A DNA stretch of 59,804 nt from Hephaestia sp. MAHUQ-44 (GCF_023806085.1 NZ_JAMSLX010000019.1:1-59804), one strand, 5' to 3'; counted from the first letter of the stretch, positions 43,256 through 52,634 are shown. Made by a program: numbers and translations. The notes: a model not told the origin generated them from the sequence alone.

Positions 43256-44701
43256 TTATTGAATGCGCTTGCGCGCGCCCCGTTCCTGCACGGGAGCCCG
43301 TTGATTCGATTCCGGAATGAGGGGGTCGGGCAGGATCGCCGCGTTATTCCGGGCGAGCGCCAGCATCTCGTCTGTCCCCGGCAAGACCGGCGGCCTGCTT
43401 ACAGCATGATCGAAGCGGAAAACCGATGTGAGATCACCGAAGGTCTCGCGGCGCCAGTCGCTGATATTGGGTTCGCGCACACCGGTGATCCGTTCCAGAA
43501 ATTGCAGGATCGACGTGTGGTCGAACGGCTGGCTCGATACCCAGCCACCGACCGTCCAGGGTGATACGATGATGCACGGCACGCGAAAACCGCCGCCGAT
43601 CGGCAGGCCGCCCACAAATTCATGCGGCGTTCCGGCCGGGGGCACGGGCGGCGCGACATGATCGAACAGGCCGTCATTCTCGTCATAGTTGAGGATGAAA
43701 ACCGTCTTGGCCCAGACATCCGGGTTGGCGGCGAGTTCGTTGAGCCGGCGCGCGATGAAATCGGCACCGGCGGCGGGCATGTAATCGGGATGCTCGCACC
43801 CCACGGCGGAAGGCATCAGCCACGAAACGGTGGGCAGGCGATCGTGACGCACGTCATGGGCGAAGCGGTCCTCGTCGGTATCCGGCAACCCGCGCATCGC
43901 CAGTTGCGAACCGGTCGCGGCGTTCCGGAACTGTGCGACATATTTGAATATGTTGTTGGGGCGTTTCCCCATGTCGCCATATTGATAGAGGCGCCAGTCG
44001 ATGCCGGCGTCCTGCAATCGTTCGGGGTAGGTTTTCCAGCGAAATCCGCCGGGCGGCATGATATTCTCGATCACCGGCCCGCCGTTCGCCGCCTCCGGAT
44101 CGAGCATGCCGCTCATATAATAGAACCGGTTCGGCCAGGTCGGTCCCATCACCGAGCAATGATAGGCGTCGCAGATCGTGAACGCCTCAGCCAGCGCATA
44201 GTGGAACGGGATATCCTCGCGCTTGAAATAGCCCATCGTATAGGGGCCATTCGTCCCATCGGCGGCGCGGTGCGCCGGCAGCCACTGATCCATCCTGCCG
44301 CCGTTCCACGCCTGATGCTGGACGTCCCACGCATGGCTGGTCGAAGGCAGTTTCTGGGCATTGGTCGAGAAGGTGTCGAGGTGGAACGGCAGCAGATAGC
44401 CGTCCGGGTTCGCGGCATCGGGCTGATGAAAGACATTCCTGCCGGTGGACAGTATCTGTGCATCGGGATCACCGAAACCGCGCACGCCGGACAACATCCC
44501 GAAATAATGATCGAACGACCGATTCTCCTGCATCAGCAGGACGACATGCCTGATGTCCTTCAGCGTGCCGGGGCGCCGGGGCGATTGCGCCATCAGCTTC
44601 TGCACATTGGGGGGCATCAGCGTCGCCGCGGCGGCCACCGATGCGGCTTGCGCGGCGTGCGTGAGCAGGCGGCGGCGGGTGAACAGGGGTGTCTTCGGCA
44701 T
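43256..44701 (-). CDS. Phosphoesterase-family protein (phospholipase C-like), Tat-exported
   Basis: The 481-residue protein begins MPKTPLFTRRRLLTHAAQAA, a twin-arginine signal. The domain starts IRHVVLLMQENRSFDHYFG and contains FILNYDENDGLFDHVAPP and SPWTVGGWVSS, the phospholipase C/phosphoesterase motifs. It likely hydrolyses phosphodiesters such as phospholipid head groups outside the cytoplasm. ATG at 44701 is chosen for the Tat signal; the frame is open to 44836. It is followed after 54 bases by the related AcpA-like gene. Full-length bacterial PLCs are often about 700 residues; this short form lacks the C-terminal extension. Confidence 0.85.
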   Translation of the reverse strand: MPKTPLFTRRRLLTHAAQAASVAAAATLMPPNVQKLMAQSPRRPGTLKDIRHVVLLMQENRSFDHYFGMLSGVRGFGDPDAQILSTGRNVFHQPDAANPDGYLLPFHLDTFSTNAQKLPSTSHAWDVQHQAWNGGRMDQWLPAHRAADGTNGPYTMGYFKREDIPFHYALAEAFTICDAYHCSVMGPTWPNRFYYMSGMLDPEAANGGPVIENIMPPGGFRWKTYPERLQDAGIDWRLYQYGDMGKRPNNIFKYVAQFRNAATGSQLAMRGLPDTDEDRFAHDVRHDRLPTVSWLMPSAVGCEHPDYMPAAGADFIARRLNELAANPDVWAKTVFILNYDENDGLFDHVAPPVPPAGTPHEFVGGLPIGGGFRVPCIIVSPWTVGGWVSSQPFDHTSILQFLERITGVREPNISDWRRETFGDLTSVFRFDHAVSRPPVLPGTDEMLALARNNAAILPDPLIPESNQRAPVQERGARKRIQ

Positions 44702-44843
44702 CCGCGCTATGTCCTTCGCTGATCCGCTTCGATCGGCCCCGGCCGCGTTCGAGAGGTGAGGGGCTGTCGCGGATGGGGTATGAACGACCCGGGGCGCAGG
44801 CGGCGTTGGGGCGCGGTACCTGCGAGCGGGTGGCATTGCGGCG

Positions 44844-46430
44844 TTATTTCGCCGGCCCGCCCGTCAGTGTCGGCCATTGGACCCCGAGTTGCTCCAGATA
44901 CGACCCGTATTGCTGCGGATCGTAATAATGCTTCGCGAGCTCGGGCTTGTACCGTGCCATGGTCTCGGCATTCAGCCATGTCGGCGGCGTATCGTCCTTC
45001 GCCAGCATCGAAACATAATGCTGATCCTTCGTCTGCACCTCGCGGAAATAGCGCTTCGCCTCCGCGAGCAACTTCGGCTTGGTCAGCAGGTCGACGACCG
45101 TCATCGCCATCACCTTGGCGCCCGCCTGCACGCCCTTGTGTGCGATCGGCGTCGCCATCGCGATGGCGTTTGCCCAATTATGCCCGGGGAGCCCCGGGAT
45201 ATTGGCCGGATAGCGGAGGGTGATCGTGGGCACGGTCCAGCTCACGTCGCCGATATCGTCCGATCCGGCCGATTTCGGTTCCTTGGGCGGTGGGCCGAAC
45301 GCTGCCAGTTTCGTTGGCAGTCCGGTCTTCACCGTCGCCCCAACATTTTCCTGCACCGCGCGCGCGAATGCCTGATCGTCGGCGTCCCACTTGGGCAGAC
45401 CGACCGCAACGATATTGGCCTGGGCGGCCTCAGCCATCGGCCGGTTGAAATTCTGCGTCGCTGCCGCGCCCAGAATCCGTCGGCTGACCGTCGTGCTCGT
45501 CATCTTCGCCGCACCGTCGGCAACCGTGTCGGCGGACGTCAGCATCTTTTCGATCGCGGTGAAATCCATCTCGCGCAGATAGAACCAGATTTTCGCTTCG
45601 GAGGGCACCACATTGGGCTGGTCGCCGCCTTCGCTGATGACATAGTGTGAGCGCTGCTCGGGGCGCAGATGCTCGCGCCGCATCTCCCATCCATTGGCCA
45701 TCGCGATCGCCCCGTCGAGCGCCGATCGCCCTCGCCACGGCGCGGCCGCCGCGTGCGCGCTTTCGCCCTCGAACGTATATTCGACGCTGACCATGCCGGT
45801 GCCGTTGGGTTGGCCCCAGGCAGTCGCGAGTTGGCTGCTGACATGGCTGAAGATTGCCGCGTCGACATCCTTGAACACGCCGGCCCGGACGAAACGGGCC
45901 TTGCCGCCCAGCAATTCCTCGGCGACGCCGGGCCAGATCACCAGCGTCCCTGCCGTGCGGGTGCGGACCATCCAGTCCTTCACCGCCAGCGCCGCGACGA
46001 TGTTCATCGCCTGCCCGCTATTGTGTCCCTCGCCATGGCCCGGCGCACCATCGACCATCGGTTGGCGCCACGGGATGCCGGGCGTCTGGCTTGCCTTGGG
46101 GATGCCGTCGATGTCGCTGCCCAGTGCGATCACCGGACCGCCGGTGCCGTTCGCCCACCGCGCGGCCCAGCCGGTGGGCAGTCCCGCTATGTTGCGCTCG
46201 ACCGTGAAGCCTTCCTTCTCAAGCAAGGCAGTCAGATATTGTTCGGTCTCATGTTCCTGAAAGCCGATCTCGGCAAAGCTGAACAGTTCGTCGTTGATGA
46301 CCTGCGACAGCTTCGCGCGCGCCTCGACACCGCGGACCACCTCGGCCTTCGCGCTACGCGGCGGGGTTTGCGAGGCGGCGGGGACAGCAAGCGCCAGCAC
46401 CCCCGCGATGACGATGATGGATCGGACCAT
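44844..46430 (-). CDS. M20-family amidohydrolase (AbgB-like), secreted
   Basis: The 528-residue protein has a signal peptide ending at AASQTPP. The M20 peptidase core includes ALGSDIDGIP, the metal-site region GHGEGHNSGQA, and PGVAEELLGGKARFVRAG with paired Glu. A dimerisation domain around EYTFEGESAHAAAAPWRGRSA follows. It resembles p-aminobenzoyl-glutamate hydrolase subunit B and N-acyl-aminoacyl hydrolases. GAGGGGAG nine bases before the ATG is a strong ribosome site. It stands 69 bases downstream of a TonB receptor, suggesting cleavage of an imported amide conjugate. Confidence 0.83.
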   Translation of the reverse strand: MVRSIIVIAGVLALAVPAASQTPPRSAKAEVVRGVEARAKLSQVINDELFSFAEIGFQEHETEQYLTALLEKEGFTVERNIAGLPTGWAARWANGTGGPVIALGSDIDGIPKASQTPGIPWRQPMVDGAPGHGEGHNSGQAMNIVAALAVKDWMVRTRTAGTLVIWPGVAEELLGGKARFVRAGVFKDVDAAIFSHVSSQLATAWGQPNGTGMVSVEYTFEGESAHAAAAPWRGRSALDGAIAMANGWEMRREHLRPEQRSHYVISEGGDQPNVVPSEAKIWFYLREMDFTAIEKMLTSADTVADGAAKMTSTTVSRRILGAAATQNFNRPMAEAAQANIVAVGLPKWDADDQAFARAVQENVGATVKTGLPTKLAAFGPPPKEPKSAGSDDIGDVSWTVPTITLRYPANIPGLPGHNWANAIAMATPIAHKGVQAGAKVMAMTVVDLLTKPKLLAEAKRYFREVQTKDQHYVSMLAKDDTPPTWLNAETMARYKPELAKHYYDPQQYGSYLEQLGVQWPTLTGGPAK

Positions 46431-46499
46431 GATTTCTGCTCCCCTCGTTTGGACGGCAAGCGAGGGTGATCGCCCCCTCGCTTGCGATTCCAGGCTCGA

Positions 46500-49379
46500 T
46501 CAGAAATCCATCTTGATCGTCGTGAAGAAGTAGCGGCCGACAACGCCGTAGACCGTTGTATCGCGGAAAATACCCGGCAGGTACTTCGGCATCGTATTGG
46601 AGATGTTGTTCACACCGACGCCGAGCTGATATTTGTCCGCAATCCTATATTGCAGCGTCAGATCGTTATAGACCTTGGCCGGAATATGCTGATGCGGGAA
46701 TGCCTCATCCGAATCGGTGTTCAGTTCGTAGGTTGCCGCACTGATGAAGCGCGTGTTGAGCGCGACGTTGAAATTGTCGATCTTGTATGATGTCAGCAAA
46801 TTGCCCCGGAACCGTGGATTTCCCCAGGCACCATCATATTTGATGTCGCCTTCCGGGATTCCCGGCGTGGTTTCCGTCACCTTGTCGAGCAGGTAGCTGC
46901 CCTTGAACGACAGGTTGAGGGTGCCGGGGCCCAGCGGGCGATGATAGGCCAGCCCGATATCGATGCCGCGCGCGTAGAGCCGGGCGGCGTTGAGCTGGTT
47001 CGATTCGACCCGCGTCGCATGACCGGTGACCGGATCCCGGGTGACGCGCGCGCAATAGGGATTATCGATCGTCGGCGCGTCGACGCAAAGCCGGATGAGC
47101 GTATCATAAGAGAATTGGGTGATGACATTCTTGATGTCGATATCCCAATAATCCACCGTCACATCGAGACCCGGCACGAAGCTCGGCTGCAGGATGACGC
47201 CGAGCGTCAGGCTGTTCGAGGTCTCCGGTTTCAGATCGGGGTTGCCGCCGGTAACGACGACCGGCCCCATCCGGGGCGTTTCGAACGGTGTGTCGATCCC
47301 CAGCGCCTTGCAGTTCGCCGCCCGCGTTTCGGAGGCGTAATACAGCGCCAGCGAGCAGGCATCGGTATAGGCGCCGGTCAGCCGCTCGACCTTCGCTTCG
47401 TAAAGCTCGCCGAAATTGGGCGTGCGCACGCTGCGTGAACGGACGCCGCGGAAGCTGATCCCGCCGACCGGCGACCACATCGCCCCCGCCTTCCAGGCAT
47501 GCGTGCTGCCGACGGTGCTGTAGTCCGAATAGCGATACGCGCCCTCGACCTCGAGCCGCCGGGCGAACGGCAGATCGCTGAGAAGCGGAACGACAAGCTC
47601 GCCATAGGCTTCGCTCACGGTGAACGATTCATCGAGGTCGGGATGCGTAGCCGGGCCGCCGCCGTAAACCAGTTCACCGATCAGCGCGAGCGGATCGTCC
47701 CTGGTCTTCAACGTTTCCTTGCGGTGCTCGGCACCCACGGCGACCGAGACATCGCCATAGGGAAGTGTGAACAGAGGGCCGTTGATATTCGCGCCGAATA
47801 TCTGCTGCGTGTTGACCCGCCGCTCGTTCCGATCAGCCAGCGCCCATTTGATCTGCGCCTCGTTCACGGGCGTCGTGCTGAAGATATCGAACGGCACACA
47901 GCCCTGCGCCCGCGCCGCCGCATCGCGGCAGATGGGCTCGCCGGTGACGGGATCGGCGATGGCGTCGCGCGCGGCGATCCAATGCGACTTCCACGGGACG
48001 TTCCCTTCGGTGACATTGTCGGTCACGCGGCCATATTGCCAGAACGCTTCCCATTTGAACCTGGAGCCCAGCTTCCCGCCAAGCGACGAGCCGATGGTAT
48101 AACTCTCCCGGTCATGATCTTCTTCGATGATGGGGAAGATGCCGTAGGCGCGGTCGATATACAGCGACGTCAGGTTGTTATCGAGCATCACCTGGCGAAC
48201 CGAATCGGGCAGATAGGGATTGTCCAGCATCGCGCTGGCGCCACGCCCCCCAGGCACCGCGCTGGAAAAATAGGTCGTGCGGCTATCGTCGCGCCAATAA
48301 TGGTAGGTTCCGTCATATTTCTGGCGCGCATAGGAAAAATACGTGCCGAACTCGATGGCGTCGGTAACCTGATAATCGACCCGCCCCATCAGGGCCAACG
48401 ACTTCAGGCCGCCCTGGAACTGATCATTATCGCTCAGGTTCCGGCCATCCCCGCCATCACAGACGGCGTACTGCCCCGGGCTATATTCAATGCCGCACTT
48501 GCCTTCGCGAACATTGCCGTTCTCGACGATGTAGCGCTTGCCGCCCAGCCAATAGGTCGGGACGTAATCGTAATAGATCTGGCGGGTATGCGGCGAATAG
48601 ACGCGATCGGGAATCCCGTCGCCGATGCCGGTATTTGCCGGATTGGCCCGATAGGTCGGCCAATCTCGCCAATCGAAGCGATCGGTGTAGATCAACGGAT
48701 TGGATTGCGAATAGGCGCCGCCGATCGAGAAGGTGCCCCGGCCGTCGGCAAATTTGCCGCCGGTGGCCACCGACACCAGATATTTCGCGGCGTCGCCCTG
48801 CTCCGAAATGCCGCTCATCCCGGAAATGTGGAGGCCCTCGATATTGCGCTTGGTGATGACGTTGACCGCGCCCGTCACCGCGTCCGCGCCGTAAATGGCG
48901 GCCGCGCCGCCGGTCACCACCTCGATCCGATCGATCATGCTCACCGGGATCATGCCGATGTCGACCGCCGAGGAGCGGGCCGAACCCGACACGCGCCGCT
49001 GCCCGTCGATCAGCGTCAGGCTGCGATTGGTGCCGAGATCGCGCAGATTGACCGCCGAGATGCCGGCATCCCATCCCCTGACGCTACTGCTGAGGTTCTG
49101 GCTGGTGCCGAGCGCCGGATCCAGTTCGAGTGCCTCGATGGCGCTGATCCGGCCGAGTTCGACCGCCTGCTCCATGTTCGTGACACTGACCGGCATGGGC
49201 GATTGGAGTTCGGGCCGGGCGATGCGGGAGCCGGTGACGACAATCGCGTCTCCCGGGCCCGCCTGCGCGCTCTCTTCGCCTGATGGCGATGGCGCCTGTT
49301 GGGCAAGTGCGGGCGTGGCGGCCGCCATCAATATCGAAGCAGTCGACGTCGCGAGGAACAAGTTTGCCTTCAATCCCAT
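46500..49379 (-). CDS. TonB-dependent receptor
   Basis: The 959-residue protein has a signal peptide ending at PALAQQAPS, a TonB-box-like AIVVTGSRI, the plug domain (PVSVTNMEQAVELGRI, ELDPALGTS, NLRDLGTNRSLTLIDGQR, GAAAIYGADAVTGAVNVITK) and a barrel ending in RYFFTTIKMDF, with terminal Phe. It should import an organic substrate, not evidently a siderophore, and heads a minus-strand operon of M20 hydrolase and two phosphoesterases. GGGAGG precedes the ATG at 49379. The receptor at 30769 is of a different subclass. Confidence 0.9.
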   Translation of the reverse strand: MGLKANLFLATSTASILMAAATPALAQQAPSPSGEESAQAGPGDAIVVTGSRIARPELQSPMPVSVTNMEQAVELGRISAIEALELDPALGTSQNLSSSVRGWDAGISAVNLRDLGTNRSLTLIDGQRRVSGSARSSAVDIGMIPVSMIDRIEVVTGGAAAIYGADAVTGAVNVITKRNIEGLHISGMSGISEQGDAAKYLVSVATGGKFADGRGTFSIGGAYSQSNPLIYTDRFDWRDWPTYRANPANTGIGDGIPDRVYSPHTRQIYYDYVPTYWLGGKRYIVENGNVREGKCGIEYSPGQYAVCDGGDGRNLSDNDQFQGGLKSLALMGRVDYQVTDAIEFGTYFSYARQKYDGTYHYWRDDSRTTYFSSAVPGGRGASAMLDNPYLPDSVRQVMLDNNLTSLYIDRAYGIFPIIEEDHDRESYTIGSSLGGKLGSRFKWEAFWQYGRVTDNVTEGNVPWKSHWIAARDAIADPVTGEPICRDAAARAQGCVPFDIFSTTPVNEAQIKWALADRNERRVNTQQIFGANINGPLFTLPYGDVSVAVGAEHRKETLKTRDDPLALIGELVYGGGPATHPDLDESFTVSEAYGELVVPLLSDLPFARRLEVEGAYRYSDYSTVGSTHAWKAGAMWSPVGGISFRGVRSRSVRTPNFGELYEAKVERLTGAYTDACSLALYYASETRAANCKALGIDTPFETPRMGPVVVTGGNPDLKPETSNSLTLGVILQPSFVPGLDVTVDYWDIDIKNVITQFSYDTLIRLCVDAPTIDNPYCARVTRDPVTGHATRVESNQLNAARLYARGIDIGLAYHRPLGPGTLNLSFKGSYLLDKVTETTPGIPEGDIKYDGAWGNPRFRGNLLTSYKIDNFNVALNTRFISAATYELNTDSDEAFPHQHIPAKVYNDLTLQYRIADKYQLGVGVNNISNTMPKYLPGIFRDTTVYGVVGRYFFTTIKMDF

Positions 49380-49558
49380 TATGGCCTCCCAGTAATTTAT
49401 TGTGATTATTGTATAATTTTATCGATTCTGTTCACGAACAACGCCCTGGCTGCGACGATATCCGCCCTCAGCCCCTTATCGCGTCACGCCGTGTTCAAGG
49501 CGTAATAGATATCGTTAATGTATGTCTGCCATATATCGATATATTCGTCAATATGCAC

Positions 49559-49572
49559 ATAATATATTGATA
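49559..49572. promoter_or_regulatory. 14-base AT-rich motif shared with the region upstream of the FAD gene
   Basis: The reverse complement of this site is TATCAATATATTAT, which occurs exactly at 52621-52634. Both lie inside AT-rich promoter cores about 180-260 bases from a start codon. It could be an UP element or binding site of a shared regulator or nucleoid protein. Confidence 0.4.
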
Positions 49573-49641
49573 AATATTGCATTTATGTGAAAATTTACGG
49601 CTTTCACGCCTCTATAGACAGACTCGCTATCGCAATTTACG

Positions 49642-49656
49642 ATAACGATAATGTTA
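49642..49656. promoter_or_regulatory. Putative LacI-regulator operator (site 1)
   Basis: Read in reverse complement the site is TAACATTATCGTTAT. Its 14-base core differs by one base from the site at 52536-52549 and by three from that at 52672-52685. All three sites flank the LacI gene or its probable targets. The outer TAAC/GTTA bases form a dyad. Confidence 0.5.
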
Positions 49657-49964
49657 CATGGGAGGATTGGGCGCTTGACCTTTGGCACGCGTGATGTGGA
49701 TGCTGCGGCGCGCCCGGTCCGGCCGCGGCCGCAAGGGCTCACGATATCGCCGTCCGGCCTGGTGCGCTCGCGCTCGCCTATCGCGCTCGCAAGACAGCGC
49801 GATGACGGTCGTACGACCGGCGCAAGCGGCCCCGTGGCAAATCCCCGGCGGCGGCGCCCCGTCGGGGGGCGACGCGCTTCCCGGATCGATCGATTCGTGG
49901 AAAACGGCGCCGTGCAGAAGTTCGACGCTCCGGTACGCCAACCTCAACCGATTGGATCAGTCAG

Positions 49965-51272
49965 ATGACGCAAGCTCCGCCAGCAGACACCGGCGCCGCG
50001 CCGGCCGCGAAGATGCCGCGCAAGGCCTGGCTCATCATCGGGTTGTTGATGGCGTTGCTGGTGCTCAACTATTTCGATCGCCAGACAGTATCCATTCTCA
50101 AGCCGATCATGAAGGTGGAGCTGGCGTTCGATGACGAGGCCTATTCGCTGCTGACCTTCGCGTTCATGCTGCCGTACATCGTTATGTACATCGTGAGTGG
50201 GCGGCTGATCGATCGGATCGGGACGCGAGTGTGCATGACATTGTTCGCGATCGGCTGGTCGGTTGCGAACATCGCGTCGGGCCTGTCCCACACCTTCGGG
50301 CATTTGGTCGCGTCCCGAGTGTTGATGGGGGCTGCGGAACCTGGGGCATTCCCTGTCGTCCAGCGCGCGATTTTGAACTGGGTGCCGGTCGAGCGCCGGG
50401 CGCTGGCGATCAGCATCGCGACACCCGCCGGCAATATCGGCGCCATCCTCGCGCCGCCGTTGATCGCCCTGCTCGCGACGAGTTTTAGTTGGCGGGCCGC
50501 GTTCGTGATTCCCGGGCTGATCGGGATCGCCATCGCGATTGTGTGGTGGTTCGCGGACGCCAAACGCACCCCGCCCGCCGCCGCGGTGGCGGGTGCCGCA
50601 TCGCCCTTGTCCGACACCGCCCTGCCCGAAGCCGAAGCCGTCGACGAGGAGCCGGCCGCCGTCGGCACGCTTCTGAAGGACAAGCGATTCTGGTCGATCG
50701 TCGCGGTCCGCATGATCAGCGATCCGGTGTGGTATTTCTATCTTTTCTGGATCCCCGGCTATTTGCAGGAGCGCGCCGGGCTGTCGCTCGCCGAGTTGGG
50801 GGCGGTCGGCGGCATCCCGTTCATCGTCGCCGTGGTGCTGTGCATGGTGTTCGGCCGCGTCGTCGATCGCTATACCGAGCGCGGCCACGACCCGATCCGC
50901 GTCCAGCTTCGCATTTTCGCCTTCAGCGCCGCGCTGATGCCGCTGGGTGCGCTCATCACCATGACCTCGAGCGTGTTCATCGCGATCACGATCATCACCG
51001 TCGTCGTCTCGATCTGCCAGATCTGGTTCGTGGGCTACAATGTCCTCCTCGCCGGCCTGTTTCCGATCAAGGTCAACGCGTCCGCGGTGGGAATACTCGG
51101 CGCGGTCGGCGCCAGTACGTCGCTGGTGCTCAACCTGCTGGCGGGGTCGATCCTCGCGCAGTTCGACTATATCGCGCTTTTCGCCGGGCTGGCGATCCTG
51201 CACCCGCTGTCGGCGGTGATCCTGATCGTGGTGATCGGGCGGAGCAGGGCGCGCGCGGCCGCGATCGCCTGA
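49965..51272 (+). CDS. MFS transporter, ACS family, sugar-acid type, paralogue 2
   Basis: The 435-residue protein has twelve predicted helices and the same signatures as the gene at 35973: NYFDRQTVSILKPIMKVEL, SGRLIDRIGTRV, AAEPGAFPVVQRAILNWVP. The main differences are a longer, Ala/Glu-rich central loop (residues about 200-225) and scattered substitutions. It is a single plus-strand gene between two minus-strand units and converges with the LacI gene. It probably imports the same class of sugar acid or polyol derivative as the FAD-SDR-mannitol dehydrogenase pathway uses. Confidence 0.88.
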   Translation: MTQAPPADTGAAPAAKMPRKAWLIIGLLMALLVLNYFDRQTVSILKPIMKVELAFDDEAYSLLTFAFMLPYIVMYIVSGRLIDRIGTRVCMTLFAIGWSVANIASGLSHTFGHLVASRVLMGAAEPGAFPVVQRAILNWVPVERRALAISIATPAGNIGAILAPPLIALLATSFSWRAAFVIPGLIGIAIAIVWWFADAKRTPPAAAVAGAASPLSDTALPEAEAVDEEPAAVGTLLKDKRFWSIVAVRMISDPVWYFYLFWIPGYLQERAGLSLAELGAVGGIPFIVAVVLCMVFGRVVDRYTERGHDPIRVQLRIFAFSAALMPLGALITMTSSVFIAITIITVVVSICQIWFVGYNVLLAGLFPIKVNASAVGILGAVGASTSLVLNLLAGSILAQFDYIALFAGLAILHPLSAVILIVVIGRSRARAAAIA

Positions 51273-51280
51273 GTGTCTGA

Positions 51281-51311
51281 TCCGAAATTCCGCCGAAGGC
51301 GGATTTTCGGA
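51281..51311 (+). terminator. Hairpin after the MFS gene
   Basis: Two 14-base arms with a single mismatch pair around a GAA loop (TCCGAAATTCCGCC against GGCGGATTTTCGGA). The hairpin begins nine bases after the MFS stop and stands next to a much longer inverted repeat at 51315-51397. It is a likely transcription-end structure. Confidence 0.55.
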
Positions 51312-51314
51312 TAG

Positions 51315-51397
51315 TTCGGTGCCGGCCCGCTCCCCCACCCGGCCACCCATGGAATACCCTGTTGGGTGGCCGGGTGGGGGAGCGGGCCGGCACCGAA
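51315..51397. repeat. Perfect 35-bp inverted repeat between convergent genes
   Basis: Arms 51315-51349 and 51363-51397 are exact reverse complements, 35 bases each, with a 13-base spacer. GTCTGAT-type sequences at about 51275-51285 and 51400-51410 form an imperfect outer dyad (one mismatch in 11), so the full structure is nested. It lies between the stops of the MFS (plus) and LacI (minus) genes and could be a two-way terminator. Length and perfection are also compatible with a small palindromic mobile unit. Confidence 0.8.
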
Positions 51398-51418
51398 TGT
51401 CGAATCAGACTCTGAGGG

Positions 51419-52477
51419 TCAGCGCGTGCTCGACGCGCGGATGACGAGTTCGGGGACGATATGGTCGGTCACGATCCGGTTGTCCGCAACGCCCTGAATC
51501 CGGTCGAGGAGTCGGCGCGTGGCACGTCGTGCGACCTCCTCGAAGGGCAGGAGCAACGTGGAAAGCGGCGGTTCCATGAAGCGGGTGAACGGGCGGTTGC
51601 CCCATCCCATCACCAGCACGTCGTCGGGGATTCTTATGCCGCGTTCGCGCAGCGCGCGGTACAGGCCGAGCGCATAATAATCGTCCCCGACGACGAAGGC
51701 ATCGGGGCGCCGGCCGCGGTCGAGCAGGTCGCCGGCGACGCGATAGGCGTCATCGGCATGCCATGACTGGGAAACGCGAAACGAGCGCGCCGGCGGGATG
51801 AGCGCGAGGTTGTTGCGCGGGTCGAACACCAGCCCGTGCCGCTCGAGCGACCGCCGGAACCCCTCGGTGCGAAGCCGGATGGTGGAAAAGGGCATGTCCT
51901 CATCGAGCAGCACGACATCCTTTGCCCCGCGCGCCAGAACGGCACCGGTGGTGAGCTGGATGCCCGCCTCATTGTCGGTGGAATAGAAATCGACACCCAG
52001 TTCGGGCAGTTCGCGGCTGACGAGGACCAGCGGAATGCCCGCCTTGATCACCGGCGTCCACGCAGTCGAGCGCTCCTGTACGGGCGCCGCAATCAGGCCA
52101 TCCAGCCCGGATCGCAACGCTCGGTCGATGGCGTCGCGCTCCCGCTCCGCCGATTCGTAGGAAAGCAGCAGCAGCACGGTGTAGCCTGCGTGTTGCGCCT
52201 GCAATTCGACCTCGCTGACCAGATCGGAGAAGAACGGGTTGGAAATGTTGCTGACAATCACCCCGATCGTCTTGCGCGAGCCGAGCACGAGCGAGCGGGC
52301 GTGGACGTTCGGGACGTAGCCCAGCCGCTCTGCCTCGGCCTTGATCAACGCACGGGTGGGCGCGCTGACACCCGATTTGTCGTTGAGCGCGCGCGACACC
52401 GTATTGGCCGTCAGCCCGACCGCTTTCGCCAGATCCTGAAGAGTGGGCTGACGCCGCCCCTTGGTCACACCCGCCAT
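51419..52477 (-). CDS. LacI-family transcriptional regulator
   Basis: The 352-residue protein has a LacI helix-turn-helix (TLQDLAKAVGLTANTVSRAL) and hinge (LGYVPNVHARSLVLGSRKT), then the periplasmic-binding-protein-like sensor domain (IGVIVSNISNPFFSDLV, LLLSYESAERERDAI, DAFVVGDDYYALGLYRAL). The hinge region lacks nothing obvious, so DNA bending by the hinge helix is expected. Its ligand is probably a sugar or polyol of the adjacent pathway. It is divergent from the FAD-SDR-mannitol dehydrogenase operon, and three matching operator-like sites lie near. ATG at 52477. Confidence 0.9.
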   Translation of the reverse strand: MAGVTKGRRQPTLQDLAKAVGLTANTVSRALNDKSGVSAPTRALIKAEAERLGYVPNVHARSLVLGSRKTIGVIVSNISNPFFSDLVSEVELQAQHAGYTVLLLLSYESAERERDAIDRALRSGLDGLIAAPVQERSTAWTPVIKAGIPLVLVSRELPELGVDFYSTDNEAGIQLTTGAVLARGAKDVVLLDEDMPFSTIRLRTEGFRRSLERHGLVFDPRNNLALIPPARSFRVSQSWHADDAYRVAGDLLDRGRRPDAFVVGDDYYALGLYRALRERGIRIPDDVLVMGWGNRPFTRFMEPPLSTLLLPFEEVARRATRRLLDRIQGVADNRIVTDHIVPELVIRASSTR

Positions 52478-52535
52478 GCCCGCGCCTCCAATTTCGAGGT
52501 TGGAGTCTAGCGCCCGACACGGTATGCGCCAAACT

Positions 52536-52549
52536 CACATTATCGTTAT
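52536..52549. promoter_or_regulatory. Putative LacI-regulator operator (site 2)
   Basis: CACATTATCGTTAT lies 59 bases upstream of the LacI start, positioned for autoregulation. It matches the sites at 49642-49656 and 52672-52685. Confidence 0.5.
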
Positions 52550-52620
52550 TCTCATTTCCGAATCTGTAGACGATATACCTAAGATCTACAATGTCGGTTA
52601 TTGTAGAAATATACATTATA

Positions 52621-52634
52621 TATCAATATATTAT
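52621..52634. promoter_or_regulatory. Second copy of the shared AT-rich 14-mer
   Basis: TATCAATATATTAT, identical to the reverse complement of 49559-49572. It lies between the two operator-like sites of the divergent LacI/FAD promoter region. Confidence 0.4.

Larger units (their letters stand above)
49380..49964. promoter_or_regulatory. Divergent intergenic region with AT-rich promoter core
   Basis: These 585 bases separate the minus-strand TonB receptor from the plus-strand MFS gene. The segment 49505-49650 is markedly AT-rich for this GC-rich genome and carries a 14-base motif shared with the LacI/FAD promoter (49559-49572) and a putative LacI operator (49642-49656). On the minus strand TTATACAATA near 49409-49418 is a candidate -10 of the receptor. 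The 49660-49964 part is GC-rich, long for a leader, and shows no supported gene. Confidence 0.5.

Noticed and set aside
47499..49283. 594-codon open frame on the plus strand opposite the TonB receptor
   Set aside because: Product is rich in Ile, Arg and Asp repeats typical of antisense reading; the receptor frame has a signal peptide, plug and terminal Phe.
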